A stretch of 64,000 bases of DNA from Pandoraea commovens. GTDB taxonomy: Bacteria; Pseudomonadota; Gammaproteobacteria; Burkholderiales; Burkholderiaceae. Location of the stretch: positions 186,001-250,000 of the forward strand of contig NZ_CABPSA010000007.1 of the NCBI RefSeq assembly GCF_902459615.1, read 5' to 3'. The first letter of the stretch is position 1. The number at the start of each line of letters is the position of its first letter. Shown here piece by piece: positions 29,801 through 37,769 of this stretch. Position numbers and translations under genes: made by a program. The notes under the pieces were generated by a model. The model was not told where the DNA came from and made no database searches. It worked only from the letters and a program-made list of their open reading frames with translations.

Positions 29801-30259
29801 GCCCAGTGTGATCTCGCCGTTCGCGTTGTGATAACTATCACGCGCGAGCGGGTTGTTCTGCAGCGCGGCCTGCACGAGCGTCGGGTTCTGCCCGCCCGTG
29901 GCCGTCGGGTCGCCCGCCTCGAACGCGTAAGGGCTGTACGCGTGCGCGCCGTTCTCTGTGCTCATCCCCACATTGATGATCGCGGGCGAGCGACCGGGTT
30001 TCACCTTGATGACCTCGGCCCAGTAGTTCAGGGCGCTGCGAATCTGATCGGTTTGCAACGGCGAGAGCGTGCCCGTCGAAAACTGGTCTCGATTGTTGGG
30101 GTCGGTGGCATAAGCGCCATCCGTCGGGGAAAACAACCGCGCTTGTATGAACGGCGTGCCGTAGCGGTCGGCGATGTCGATCGTCGTGTAGGCCTGCGCG
30201 GCCGACGTGATTGTGCAAAGCGCCGCAAATGCGACGCAGGTCATCCGAATCGTCCTCAT
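26900..30259 (-). CDS. Autotransporter with HExxH metalloprotease-like passenger
   Basis: A 1119-aa type V secreted protein. A Sec signal peptide covers about residues 1-23 (ending AAQA). The passenger has a zinc-protease motif, [10 protein letters not shown], at 181-190 (H181, E182, H185), preceded by MLHE as in M10/M12-like proteases. The metzincin third ligand expected at position 191 is Thr, so another residue must serve or the site is altered. Residues about 330-800 look like a repetitive right-handed beta-helix. A 12-strand autotransporter barrel begins near 840 and ends in TWRF. It probably exposes a surface or released protease. Divergent from the three small peptide ORFs and followed by a strong terminator. 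Confidence 0.85.
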   Translation of the reverse strand: MRTIRMTCVAFAALCTITSAAQAYTTIDIADRYGTPFIQARLFSPTDGAYATDPNNRDQFSTGTLSPLQTDQIRSALNYWAEVIKVKPGRSPAIINVGMSTENGAHAYSPYAFEAGDPTATGGQNPTLVQAALQNNPLARDSYHNANGEITLGQMAFSTAAPAASQIPLNSNADLPAVMLHEVAHALGVGTNIAEIELPSGKHTNQFATVLDSWSAHLYDDNGRQAKAGQMILTPEDAGTVADPNAFDARNDTAYFTGDHVREVLGDSMKGIPVKAMFDETTYDSPIFSHIELKNSLMSHQTYRNYTAFMEAELAALQDLGYDIDRRNFFGRSIYNDGLTLTNDNPFFGRNADGTAYIPNTYNTATLGLGLHIYGSGNTVAQRADLLTIGAGGAGIRVDGVGNNVTVLPGTRIYADGSNGRGVMFTYGKNHSFVQRGDVQALGANGIAASFDFGHNALGDAGDYRGSYISTKVDPVTKLTLPLPDELDGPLVTRADITGRLAGTYASLYMSENGYVGEINIMRGAALYGDIISRYAERDAQGALRLTQLNFGLAPDANGLATTAADPTFNLRYDGNIVGSNLALTMAGGTTQINGDHTVHDVAVLSGATLTGNSRYTLDSAGAFVNAGTVAPSVAGSFISIGGDYSQTSTGRFVSSLSDNGTFTKLVVTGHAALDGTLAIAPQRGWYASGMTVTSDQWLNASSIGGAFANVTTLLSSPTLLATASSLGNNTYRVQIARAGNAYSQYGIDGNSRRVGAALDRIAGSVGRDLQPLVTALDFSAADGSDIARALPQLTPAAYGAMFTGGLLRERQLTDMVATAVGADGSQNTSNGALTGNWRGFAMPFGSGYWRGRSGDMAGASGNTYGVVFGVEKVAGEGRDWTIGAHGAVSGQSTRLDGQTPGSGKTTAFDIGVHARYAPSASAGPHAFALARFGVEDGRVDRTIAVNGYSATPRGTWTGATASASIGGGWRWQLSSTTSAGPVAALDYTALYRPSLTEDGAASLHLDGKTFNSLRTRVGGELRFDLPMVSGNALTANLQATWNHELTSGAINQTASFAGYPGASFTTRSEVVGRDSLGLQAGVSYRMARKIVLGAAVSSNVYKAGNADIAGSVSATWRF

Positions 30260-30353
30260 TCAGTACTCCATTGTTCTATTTCGCTTCTGTAAGGCTTTGT
30301 AATGCGAAGCGAATGGTACGGAGCACTCTGAACGACGTCACTGCGATTTATAC

Positions 30354-30382
30354 GGGGTTTTACGGCGAGCGCCCGTAACCCC
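30354..30382. promoter_or_regulatory. Bulged hairpin in the autotransporter/peptide divergent region
   Basis: GGGG plus TTACGG pairs with CCGTAA plus CCCC, with a two-base bulge on one side and a 7-base loop. It lies about 95 bases before the autotransporter start and 170 bases before the first peptide ORF. It could be an operator or a structured leader. No other strong signal was found in the 294-base gap 30260-30553, apart from a TATTAAT -10-like stretch near 30445. Confidence 0.35.
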
Positions 30383-30553
30383 CTATGAAATAAGCACTTT
30401 TTCCCTCAGACAATCGCGAACCCCTCTGAAATCGGGCCGACCTGTATTAATCACAGTTTCGCGGCGAGGGGGCGATGACGATACTTCACTCACCGGCTAA
30501 CGCAACACAACGACAGCCGCCAAACCCAACAAACCGACTTAAGGAGAAACACC

Positions 30554-30628
30554 ATGCCCGCACTCGTCACCTACGGCTTCGCCTCGATCCTCGGCCTCGT
30601 CGGCACCATCGTCTCGGCCCTCGGCTGA
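30554..30628 (+). CDS. Small hydrophobic peptide 1 (24 aa)
   Basis: Too short for normal gene finders. The ATG at 30554 follows a very strong ribosome binding site, AAGGAG at 30541-30546, and the frame ends with TGA at 30626-30628. The peptide begins MPALVTYGFASILG and has no charged side chain at all. It is Gly-, Ala-, Val- and Leu-rich and should insert into or bind membranes. It could be a secreted signal or membrane-active peptide, or a type I toxin. It heads a row of three similar ORFs sharing the same leader style. Confidence 0.6.
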   Translation: MPALVTYGFASILGLVGTIVSALG

Positions 30629-30674
30629 TCGTCACCGACTCGCTTAAATCGCACCCAACACCGGAGAAACCACC

Positions 30675-30779
30675 ATGAGCCTCATCCTCAACCTCGTCGA
30701 CAGCCTCTTCTACAACGAAACCTGCATCGAAACCGGCATGCAATGCGCCATCCACGTCGGGCATGTGTTCGGCTACTGA
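30675..30779 (+). CDS. Small peptide 2 with two cysteines (34 aa)
   Basis: The ATG at 30675 is preceded by GGAGAAACCACC, nearly identical to the leader of peptide 1. The frame ends TGA at 30777-30779. The N-terminal half (MSLILNLVDSLFYNET) is amphipathic. The second half holds two cysteines with CX6C spacing (C17, C24) and ends VGHVFGY. A disulfide or thioether ring is possible. No known family is recognised. Confidence 0.6.
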   Translation: MSLILNLVDSLFYNETCIETGMQCAIHVGHVFGY

Positions 30780-30834
30780 GCCACTTCACCGGCCCCTCAG
30801 CCGCCCCAACCTCACGCACGACGGAGAACACGTC

Positions 30835-30912
30835 ATGATCGAAAACCTCCAAAACATGGCATTGATCGGCATGCGGCTCGCATTTGAGATTTGCCCGGCA
30901 CTCTTCGCCTGA
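30835..30912 (+). CDS. Small peptide 3 (25 aa)
   Basis: The ATG at 30835 follows GGAGAACACGTC, the third copy of the same leader style. It ends TGA at 30910-30912. It begins MIENLQNMALIGMRLAFE, is amphipathic and has one cysteine (C20) near the hydrophobic C terminus. A strong terminator follows 31 bases later, so the three ORFs form a compact transcription unit. Confidence 0.57.
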   Translation: MIENLQNMALIGMRLAFEICPALFA

Positions 30913-30942
30913 TCGGGCACTCATGCAAAATCTCCCGCCCAG

Positions 30943-30968
30943 AAAGGACCGCGCTCGCGGTCCTTTTC
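30943..30968 (+). terminator. Rho-independent terminator after the peptide ORFs
   Basis: 9-base arms AAGGACCGC (30944-30952) and GCGGTCCTT (30957-30965) around GCTC, followed by TTCTT. It separates the peptide unit from the two-component system. Confidence 0.88.
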
Positions 30969-31098
30969 TTATTGGGCGAGAACAAGTGATGACCGGATAA
31001 CGCGAGACGTGTCATGCGCGTGTATTTCTGCGAAATTTCGTCGTCCGGTGATTTTTTAGTACGATTTGTCTATTCCATAAAAAACCGGGGCCAGCGGG

Positions 31099-31701
31099 AT
31101 GTCATCTCCCACCAAAGTTTTCTGCATTGAGGACGACGTAGATTCGGCAGATCTGATTCGAGAAGATCTGACGGATCGCGGTTATGTCGTCAAAGTCGCG
31201 CACGATTTTTCGGCCGCGCTGGCAACGCTCGCCGCGTTCATGCCGGACATCATCGTGTGCGACGTCAACGTGCCAGGCATGACCGGCTTCGAGTTTCTGG
31301 AAAGCGCTCGCGGCATCATTCAGGGCGAGCGCAAGATCCCGTTCATCTTCCTGACCGGCAACGCCGACAAGGAATCGATCATGCGCGGGCACAGCACCGG
31401 TGCGGACGAGTACATGCTCAAGCCGGTGGATTTCGACGTGCTCGACACCGTCATCCGCAAGTACACCGAGCATGACGAGCCGGAGGAAGGCACGCCGTTG
31501 CCCTTCGGTCTGTCGAAGCGAGAAGTGGAAGTGCTGCAATGGTCGGCAAAGGGCAAGACGTCGGCCGAAATCGCGATCATTCTCGATCTGGGCAAACGCA
31601 CGGTCGACTTCCACATCGACAATGCCCGCGAGAAGCTGAACGTCGCCACCCGCACCGAAGCCGTGGTGCGTGCCGCCCTGCTCAATATCATCCAGCTCTG
31701 A
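31099..31701 (+). CDS. NarL/FixJ-type response regulator
   Basis: A 200-aa regulator. The receiver domain spans residues 1-125 with acidic pocket E11, D12 and D13, phospho-acceptor D55 (IIVCDVNVPG), a switch threonine in FLTGNAD and K109-like PVD ending. A LuxR-type helix-turn-helix lies at about 135-195 (LSKREVEVLQWSAKGKTSAE, GKRTVDFHI). It is followed 47 bases later by the histidine kinase gene, and the two form a cognate pair. A GCGGG stretch precedes the ATG. A perfect palindrome CGAAATTTCG at 31031-31040 in the 5' region may be its own operator. Confidence 0.88.
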   Translation: MSSPTKVFCIEDDVDSADLIREDLTDRGYVVKVAHDFSAALATLAAFMPDIIVCDVNVPGMTGFEFLESARGIIQGERKIPFIFLTGNADKESIMRGHSTGADEYMLKPVDFDVLDTVIRKYTEHDEPEEGTPLPFGLSKREVEVLQWSAKGKTSAEIAIILDLGKRTVDFHIDNAREKLNVATRTEAVVRAALLNIIQL

Positions 31702-31748
31702 GCGCGTCGCCGCGCCGGGCCACACCTGCTGATTACTGCTGACATCGC

Positions 31749-33332
31749 ATGTCGAAAGCGTCTTCCACACCGCCCAAGTCGCTCCCGATCCGGGGGCGGA
31801 TGTATCTCCTGCTCGCACTGTGTCTCGTGGCGATGATCGCCGTGGGCGTCGCCGTGCACCATCAGGTCGACTCGTCCCAGCAGCGCGCCATCGCTGCCGA
31901 GCGCACCCAGATCGAGAATCTGAGCCTGCTCGAAGAGCTGAACGACTACATCTCCGACTTCCGCACGGTGGAGTCCGAAGCCCTCGCGCCGATGTCGCCC
32001 AAGGCCCTTGCGGACATCCGCACGGCGGCAAGCGAGTTCGACGACAAGATCAAGTCGGCGTCGGACCGTTATCAGAAGGTGCTGGCCCACGACGAATTCC
32101 GTCTCGCATTCTCGAAGTTTCAGTCGCAATGGGCGCAGTACCGTCGCGCGTCGAATCAGGTGTTTCAGCTTGCGCAGACCGGCAAGCTGAGCGATGCCGC
32201 CAAGCTCTATCGCGGCGACTCGAACAATAAGTACACGCAGGCGAACAGCACCTTCGGCTCGCTGGTGTTTCGCAGCACCGAGTCGCTGATCAAGGAAGTC
32301 GAGGTGAAGAACAGCGCGGCACGCAAGCATCTGCTGCAAATCGATGCGCTGATTGCCGCGATGATCGTCGTCACCCTGCTCTGCCTGATTTACGTGGACA
32401 CCGTGATTCTCAGCCCGCTGACGCGTCTGATCCGGATGGCGGGCAACACGATGTCGGGCAAGGACAAGCTGCGTCTGCCGTGGCTCTCGCGCGGTGACGA
32501 AATCGGCACGCTGTCGCGCACGCTGTCGAAGATTCAGGAAAGCACGGCGTCGCTGGTGCGTAACCAGAAACTCGCGACGGCGAAGAACACGATTTTGCAG
32601 CGGGCGCTGGCGAATGAAGAGCGTCTGAATAACTTCCAGAAGACGTTCCGCTCGATGGCCACGCACGAGTTCCGTACGTTGCTCAGCGTGATCGACGGGC
32701 ACGCGCAGCGGCTCTTAAACCCGCGTAACGAGGAAACGGATTCGACGCCGCGTTACACGAAGATTCGCGAAGCGGTGGCGAAGCTGAATAACCTGATTCA
32801 GAACTGGTTGGATGCGGCGCAAAGCGCATCGCTGGACGATCCGAAATTCGGCAAGCGCGCGGAGTTGTCTCTGGTAGCGTTGCTGGAGGATGTGCGCGGC
32901 GTCGGCTCGGACATGTTCCCGAACGCGACGATTACGGTGCAAGCACCGTCCGGCATGGACAGCAAGATGATCGGCGACAGCAACGTGCTGTTCCACGCAT
33001 TCATCAACCTCATCAGCAACGCAACGAAGTACACGATGGCGCAACCCGCCATCGATATGAGCGTGACGGATATAGGTGAGGCTTTCCAGGTGGTGCTGCG
33101 AGACAACGGCACCGGCATCCCGGCGGACGAGTTGAAGGAGATCTTCCAGATGTCCTTCCGCTCGCGCAGTAATGCGGTACTGGAAGATGGCTCCGGCGTG
33201 GGACTGGCGGTGGTCTACGCCGCTATTGAGTTCCACAAGGGGACTATCGACGTCGCCAGTCAAGTTGGGGTTGGGACGACGTTTACGATCACGTTGCCGA
33301 AGGCACCGGCGGTGGAAGCTACGCCAGCCTGA
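31749..33332 (+). CDS. Membrane sensor histidine kinase
   Basis: A 527-aa hybrid-free kinase. TM1 is at about 19-37. A helical periplasmic region of about 160 residues follows, resembling a four-helix-bundle sensor. TM2 is at about 198-222 and the HAMP linker at 222-275. The HisKA H-box has H306 in MATHEFRTLLS. The HATPase N box is NVLFHAFINLISNATKYT, with G1 DNGTGIP and G2 GSGVGLAVV. The signal is unknown. It is downstream of and cotranscribed with the response regulator gene. Proximity to the peptide ORFs makes an extracellular peptide or envelope signal worth testing. Confidence 0.88.
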   Translation: MSKASSTPPKSLPIRGRMYLLLALCLVAMIAVGVAVHHQVDSSQQRAIAAERTQIENLSLLEELNDYISDFRTVESEALAPMSPKALADIRTAASEFDDKIKSASDRYQKVLAHDEFRLAFSKFQSQWAQYRRASNQVFQLAQTGKLSDAAKLYRGDSNNKYTQANSTFGSLVFRSTESLIKEVEVKNSAARKHLLQIDALIAAMIVVTLLCLIYVDTVILSPLTRLIRMAGNTMSGKDKLRLPWLSRGDEIGTLSRTLSKIQESTASLVRNQKLATAKNTILQRALANEERLNNFQKTFRSMATHEFRTLLSVIDGHAQRLLNPRNEETDSTPRYTKIREAVAKLNNLIQNWLDAAQSASLDDPKFGKRAELSLVALLEDVRGVGSDMFPNATITVQAPSGMDSKMIGDSNVLFHAFINLISNATKYTMAQPAIDMSVTDIGEAFQVVLRDNGTGIPADELKEIFQMSFRSRSNAVLEDGSGVGLAVVYAAIEFHKGTIDVASQVGVGTTFTITLPKAPAVEATPA

Positions 33333-33342
33333 GCGGCTGGCG
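33322..33342. terminator. Hairpin between kinase and LysE genes
   Basis: CGCCAGCC and GGCTGGCG 8-base arms around TGAGC; the kinase stop codon lies in the loop. It serves as a shared 3' end for two convergent genes. No T tract. Confidence 0.55.
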
Positions 33343-33348
33343 TATATG

Positions 33349-33987
33349 TCAGATACCCGCCTTGGAAGCGTTAAGAATCAAGCGCAGACCAAGCGCTGCA
33401 ATGGCCGCGGCGGCAATTCTGTCGATCCACTTCTTCGCGCGCAGGTACACCTCGCGCGGCCCTTTGCTCGAAAAACACAGGGCGACAATGGTGTACCAAC
33501 CGAATTCGATGGCAAAGACGAGTGGCGGCAGCACGAAGTAACACCACAGCGGCGGATGCTGCGGCAACAGCGCGGCAAAGATACTGCCGTACCAGATGGC
33601 CGTCTTGGGATTGCTCAATTGCGTGCTGAGGCCAATCCAGAACGATTTGCGTACGCTGCCGCGGGACGCCGTCAGCGTGGCATCGACCGTAATCGGATGC
33701 CCGGCACCGCGCCATATCTTCCACGCGACGTAGATCAGATAAACGCCGCCTGCGACCTTCAGGCCGATATAGAGCCATTCGACGGTCTGTAAAAGCGTGT
33801 AAAGCCCGGCGAGCGCAACGCCGCCGAAGAAAATGCCGCCGACGCCCATGCCGAAGGCTGTCGCCAGCCCATCGCGACGAGACAGACCGATCGCGTTGCG
33901 CGCGACCAATACGAAGCTCGGCCCGGGAATCATGGCGCCCAACCACAGCGCGACCAGAACGGCGAAAACGGCAGATGTAGCAGTCAT
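33349..33987 (-). CDS. LysE/RhtB-family amino acid exporter
   Basis: A 212-aa membrane protein with about six helices. The start is the ATG at 33987 behind GAGGAGT. The PGPSFVLVARNAIGLSRRDG motif near residues 20-40 and GxQLSNPKT in the middle are typical for RhtB/LysE exporters. Likely exports an amino acid or homoserine lactone-like compound; the substrate is not resolvable from sequence. Confidence 0.85.
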   Translation of the reverse strand: MTATSAVFAVLVALWLGAMIPGPSFVLVARNAIGLSRRDGLATAFGMGVGGIFFGGVALAGLYTLLQTVEWLYIGLKVAGGVYLIYVAWKIWRGAGHPITVDATLTASRGSVRKSFWIGLSTQLSNPKTAIWYGSIFAALLPQHPPLWCYFVLPPLVFAIEFGWYTIVALCFSSKGPREVYLRAKKWIDRIAAAAIAALGLRLILNASKAGI

Positions 33988-34119
33988 CGGACACTCCTCG
34001 GCAACGAATTTGCCTCGTAAGCGAGGATTCTCGCACATGCGGGCCATGCGCGAGTGACGGGAGATTCCGGGCATTGCGTTGCGCAGGAGCTCAGGCCCGC
34101 TTGCGTTCCGGCGATCGCA

Positions 34120-34257
34120 CTACTTCGCCCAAACGACCAGCAGGTGCAACGGAAGTGTCAGCGCGGCGGTTACGCCCACGCCGAGGCACCATAACGCGAT
34201 GAACCACAGAAGCTGCCGTCGCCGATCGCCACGACGCGGCCTGTCATGGTGAGCCAT
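34120..34257 (-). CDS. 45-aa membrane peptide (DUF2474-like)
   Basis: A single-helix protein starting at the ATG at 34257 behind GAGGAG. A basic N terminus (HHDRPRRGDRRR) is followed by one hydrophobic helix of about 28 residues beginning LLWFIALWCLGVGVTAAL. Basic-then-single-helix small proteins of DUF2474 accompany cyanide-insensitive bd oxidases. The cydAB set at 39.9-42.3 kb lacks such a partner, so this may be it, encoded apart. It overlaps the 3' end of the LysR gene by 14 bases and is probably coupled to it. Confidence 0.5.
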   Translation of the reverse strand: MAHHDRPRRGDRRRQLLWFIALWCLGVGVTAALTLPLHLLVVWAK

Positions 34258-35176
34258 ATGCTTCTCCTCGCATTTCCCGGGCCCGAAGGATTTCCGGAAC
34301 GCATCGTCTGATCTCATCGACGGCCAGGCGAACGCGCGATGGGAAAGGGTGTTTTGCCTGAATCAACAAATGCAGGTCCAAAGGAGGCACCTTGTGTCCC
34401 GGCAGCACCGGAACAAGGCTGCCGCCCTTGAGCGCCTCTATGCAGGCGGGCACCTTGACGACCCCAATGCCCGCAGCACCGCACAGCATGTCATACATGG
34501 GGCGCCAATGACTCATCGTCATCGCTGTCTGAATCGGCGTCGTGCTCTCCCGAGCCTGCGCATCGATCAATGGCAGCGCCTCGTTATCGAAGTCGCCCTT
34601 GATGCGGATAAACGGATGCGCGGCAATGTCGTCCGTTTGCCGAATCACCGGTGCGCGCGCCAGATAGGACGGCGCGGCCACCAGCATTCGCTGAACTTGC
34701 CCCAACTGGCAGGCGATAAAGCTGCCATCGGCGGGTCGGCCGAATCGAAACGACAGATCCACGCCCTCTGAAATCAGATCCAGCGGACGGTCTTCGAGCA
34801 CCAGATCGATCGACATGGAAGGACATACAGCCCGAAGATGCCGAATGGCCTCAGGCACGACGCCCTCCCCCAGACAATGCGGGGCAGCAATGCGAATCTG
34901 GCCAGCCATCTGGGTGTTGTCCTGCGAGACCTCAAAAACGGCGCGCGTTGCGGCCTCAAGGACTTGCTTGCTGCTTGTGTAAAACACCTCACCCTCGGAC
35001 GTGCACTTAACTGCGCGCGTATTGCGTTGCAGCAAGCGGCATCCGAGAAATTGCTCCAGTCGCTCGATGCGCTCGCTGACTGCGGACTGCCCGATTCCCA
35101 AATCGCGCGCAGCGCTCGAAATGCTGGTGCGCTCGACCACTCGCACATAAACGCGCATGGCTTCGAGGAGATTCAT
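34244..35176 (-). CDS. LysR-family transcriptional regulator
   Basis: A 310-aa LysR regulator. The start is the ATG at 35176 behind GGGAGG. The helix-turn-helix is at about residues 20-40 (SISSAARDLGIGQSAVSERI), followed by the effector domain. It overlaps the downstream 45-aa membrane peptide gene. The target is unknown; the 250-base upstream region it shares with the divergent MocR-like gene includes the AGTACAGTT motifs. Confidence 0.84.
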   Translation of the reverse strand: MNLLEAMRVYVRVVERTSISSAARDLGIGQSAVSERIERLEQFLGCRLLQRNTRAVKCTSEGEVFYTSSKQVLEAATRAVFEVSQDNTQMAGQIRIAAPHCLGEGVVPEAIRHLRAVCPSMSIDLVLEDRPLDLISEGVDLSFRFGRPADGSFIACQLGQVQRMLVAAPSYLARAPVIRQTDDIAAHPFIRIKGDFDNEALPLIDAQARESTTPIQTAMTMSHWRPMYDMLCGAAGIGVVKVPACIEALKGGSLVPVLPGHKVPPLDLHLLIQAKHPFPSRVRLAVDEIRRCVPEILRAREMRGEAYGSP

Positions 35177-35336
35177 CGAACACCTCCCTTTGCCGATCGA
35201 CACGGACAACATCGTTCGCGCGGATTATCTGCCTTACTTCTCGCTGTTTTTGCCATGATAGTGATCCCTCTATTCCGAATGACTCAAGCGTAGTCCTCGA
35301 AAAGCGATGTGTGAGTGCACAAAAACAGGAGGTAGC

Positions 35337-35410
35337 GAAGAGTACAGTTCTGATAGAGTGACGCAGACATCGTCACAACGAACAAAATCGGCGGTGTGAA
35401 GAACACAGTT
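35337..35410. promoter_or_regulatory. Direct repeats upstream of the MocR-like gene
   Basis: GAAGAGTACAGTTCTG at 35337-35352 and GAAGAACACAGTT at 35398-35410 are spaced 61 bases start to start, on the same face if 10.2 bases per turn is assumed. The second copy ends 19 bases before the MocR-like start codon. The same core appears before moaA and before fdhF. Confidence 0.65.
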
Positions 35411-35429
35411 GGCAGGCAGGGAGCACGCG

Positions 35430-36851
35430 ATGAGACTTTACGAGACGCTGGCGGACGACATCCAGAGCCAGATCGCCAACGGTGTCTATCAGCCGGGGGA
35501 GCGCCTCCCGTCGGTGCGTCAGACGAGCCAGCAGCGCCAGATCAGCATTACGACCGTCATTCGCGCCTATCTGCTGCTGGAGAGCCGCGGACTGATCGTC
35601 AGTCGCCCGCAATCCGGATACTTCGTGAGTACCCTGGAGGCCTACGCAGCACCGGCCCTGACTACTGCGAAGCCAAAACCGATCGCGATTTCGGCTTCCG
35701 TCGACGTGAGTCGGCTGGTGCTCTCGACGCTGCGCTCCATTGCCACCGACGACGCCGTGCCGCTCGGCTCGCCTTACCCCGACCCCGGCGCGTTTCCCTT
35801 CGAGAAGTTGAACCGGTACGCCTACGCCGCAGCGCGCGACGACTCGCTGCGAGGCATGAGAGACGCCTTGCCGCCCGGGCATCCGAAACTGATCCGTCAG
35901 ATCGCCAAGCGCTACTCCGAAAAGGGGGTGACGATCGATCCCGCCGAGATCATCGTGACGGTCGGCGCGACGGAAGCCATTAACCTGTGCCTGCAAGCCG
36001 TCGCCAAGCCCGGCGATGTCATCGCAGTGGAATCGCCAACCTTTTACGCCATGCTTCACGCCATTGAGCGCATGGGTATGAAGGCCATCGAAATCCCGAC
36101 GCATGCGGCGCGCGGCATCGACGTCGATGCGCTGGCAAGCATTGCCCGCGACCAGCGCATCGGTGCTTGCATGGTGATGCCGAATTTCCAGAACCCGCTC
36201 GGGTTCGAGATGCCGGACGAAGCCAAACGCGCACTCGTGTCGCTCTCGGCCGAACTGAACATGCCGCTCATCGAGAACGGCGTGTACAACGAGCTGTACT
36301 ACGGCGACACTTACCCCACCACGCTCAAGCAATACGACCGCGAAGGGCTCGTGCTGCACTGCTCGTCGTTTTCGAAGACACTTGCCTCGGCGTACCGAAT
36401 CGGCTGGGCGCTGCCTGGCCGATACCGGGACCAGGTCGAGAAACTGAAGTTTCTCAACACGCTTACCACCGCGTCGATACCCCAACTGGCCATCGCCGAA
36501 TTTCTGGAGCGTGAAGGATATGAGCATCATCTGCGCCGGTTGCGCAAGACTTACGCACAGCAAGCCAACCTGATGAAGGCCATCGTGACGCGCTTCTTCC
36601 CGGCGGGCACACGTCTGTCAAACCCGGCGGGCGGCTATGTACTCTGGGTGGAATTGCCGGATAAGGTCGACGGCATGAAGCTGTATCAGCTCGCGCTCGA
36701 GCGCGGCATCACAGTCGGTCCTGGCTATATGTTCTCGGCCTCGGGCAGCTATCGGAATTTCATCCGCCTTAACTACAGCACCCCGTGGTCCCCCGAAATC
36801 GAGCAAGCCGTCATCACCGTGGGCAAACTCGCCACCACCTGTGCGAAGTAG
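35430..36851 (+). CDS. MocR-like PLP regulator linked to molybdenum cofactor genes
   Basis: A 473-aa protein from the ATG at 35430. The N-terminal winged helix lies at about residues 5-70 (GERLPSVRQTSQQRQIS, VSRPQSGYFVS), followed by an aminotransferase-like domain with the Schiff-base K316 in FSKTLASAYRIGW. At the place of the pyridine-nitrogen aspartate (DDYDSEF in GabR) it reads ENGVYNEL, so Asn (N283) replaces Asp. This would weaken transaminase chemistry and fits a pure regulator. It is convergent with the moa genes and preceded by AGTACAGTT repeats that also occur before moaA and the formate dehydrogenase gene. Confidence 0.82.
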   Translation: MRLYETLADDIQSQIANGVYQPGERLPSVRQTSQQRQISITTVIRAYLLLESRGLIVSRPQSGYFVSTLEAYAAPALTTAKPKPIAISASVDVSRLVLSTLRSIATDDAVPLGSPYPDPGAFPFEKLNRYAYAAARDDSLRGMRDALPPGHPKLIRQIAKRYSEKGVTIDPAEIIVTVGATEAINLCLQAVAKPGDVIAVESPTFYAMLHAIERMGMKAIEIPTHAARGIDVDALASIARDQRIGACMVMPNFQNPLGFEMPDEAKRALVSLSAELNMPLIENGVYNELYYGDTYPTTLKQYDREGLVLHCSSFSKTLASAYRIGWALPGRYRDQVEKLKFLNTLTTASIPQLAIAEFLEREGYEHHLRRLRKTYAQQANLMKAIVTRFFPAGTRLSNPAGGYVLWVELPDKVDGMKLYQLALERGITVGPGYMFSASGSYRNFIRLNYSTPWSPEIEQAVITVGKLATTCAK

Positions 36852-36899
36852 GCAGCCATCTGCGCACGCCTGTGCGATGTAAGCCGCGCGATCTGCCGA

Positions 36900-37157
36900 T
36901 TAGCCGCCGGTGACGGGCGGGAAGAAGGCGACCTCGCTGTCGCCGCGCACCACAAAAGCCGTGTCTACAAGGTCGAAATTTACGGCCACACGCACCGGGC
37001 GCTCGCCATTGAACACGTCGTGCGAGCGGGCGTCGCGCGAGGCCAGCACGGCGCGCAATCGTTCGATGCTGATGTCCGGTGTGTCGACGTAGACGATCTC
37101 CTCGTCCAGCCCGAGCGCGTCGCGAAGACTCGCGAAATACTTAATGGTCAGTTTCAT
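36900..37157 (-). CDS. moaD: Molybdopterin synthase sulfur carrier subunit
   Basis: An 85-aa ubiquitin-fold protein (MKLTIKYFASLRDALG) ending in the required Gly-Gly, which is activated and thiocarboxylated to deliver sulfur to precursor Z. The start is the ATG at 37157. It lies 29 bases downstream of moaE and belongs to the moaA-moaE-moaD operon. Confidence 0.9.
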   Translation of the reverse strand: MKLTIKYFASLRDALGLDEEIVYVDTPDISIERLRAVLASRDARSHDVFNGERPVRVAVNFDLVDTAFVVRGDSEVAFFPPVTGG

Positions 37158-37186
37158 GATTAGAGCCGGGAGCGACGTTGTGGGAC

Positions 37187-37708
37187 TTACCCCCACCGAA
37201 TCGTCGCATGTTCGTTCGTTGAGTGAGGCACAACCCACTCGGTCGCGCCGTCGCGCCGCACTTCCTTTTTCCAGAATGGCGCGTTGTGCTTCAGAACGTC
37301 CATCAGGAATTCGCACGCGCTGAACGCCGAAGACCGCTGCTGCGCTGCCACGATCACCATCACCATCGCCTGTCCCAGCGGAACCCGGCCGATACGGTGG
37401 ACGATCTTTACGGTATCGAGCGGCCAGCGTGCCTGCGCTTCCTCGACAATGGTCCAGAGCGTGCGCTCGGTCATGCCTGGGTAGTGCTCGATTTCGAGCG
37501 CCATGACGTCGTCGATGTCGCCGCTTTGCCGCACCACGCCGAGAAAATTGACGATGGCGCCGGTCTTCGGGTGACGCATGACCTGTGCGAGTTCCGCTTC
37601 GATAGCGATGTTCTGCACCTGCAGTCGAACTTCCACGCCTGACGAAATGCCGCTTGAAACACCCGGCGTGGGCAGCATGGCCTGCATGTACGGGAAAGAA
37701 GCCGTCAT
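37187..37708 (-). CDS. moaE: Molybdopterin synthase catalytic subunit
   Basis: A 173-aa protein with the MoaE core: GAIVNFLGVVRQ, LEIEHYPGMTE, HRIGRVPLG and FWKKEVRRDG, which contains the active-site lysine. The N-terminal 30 residues are longer than in E. coli MoaE. The start is the ATG at 37708. Partner of the adjacent MoaD. Confidence 0.9.
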   Translation of the reverse strand: MTASFPYMQAMLPTPGVSSGISSGVEVRLQVQNIAIEAELAQVMRHPKTGAIVNFLGVVRQSGDIDDVMALEIEHYPGMTERTLWTIVEEAQARWPLDTVKIVHRIGRVPLGQAMVMVIVAAQQRSSAFSACEFLMDVLKHNAPFWKKEVRRDGATEWVVPHSTNEHATIRWG

Positions 37709-37769
37709 CGTGAACCCCTATGATTCTCACACCGTCGGTGCCCTCGGGGCCGACGACACAACGGCGGGC

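Noticed and set aside
28460-30292. 610-codon open frame opposite the autotransporter gene
   Set aside because: It is the antisense shadow of a clear autotransporter with signal peptide, protease motif and barrel. Its Arg/Val/Asp-rich makeup has no domain.
30475-30678. 67-codon frame across the first small peptide
   Set aside because: Out of frame with the peptide that has the strong ribosome binding site; Arg/Pro/His-rich shadow.
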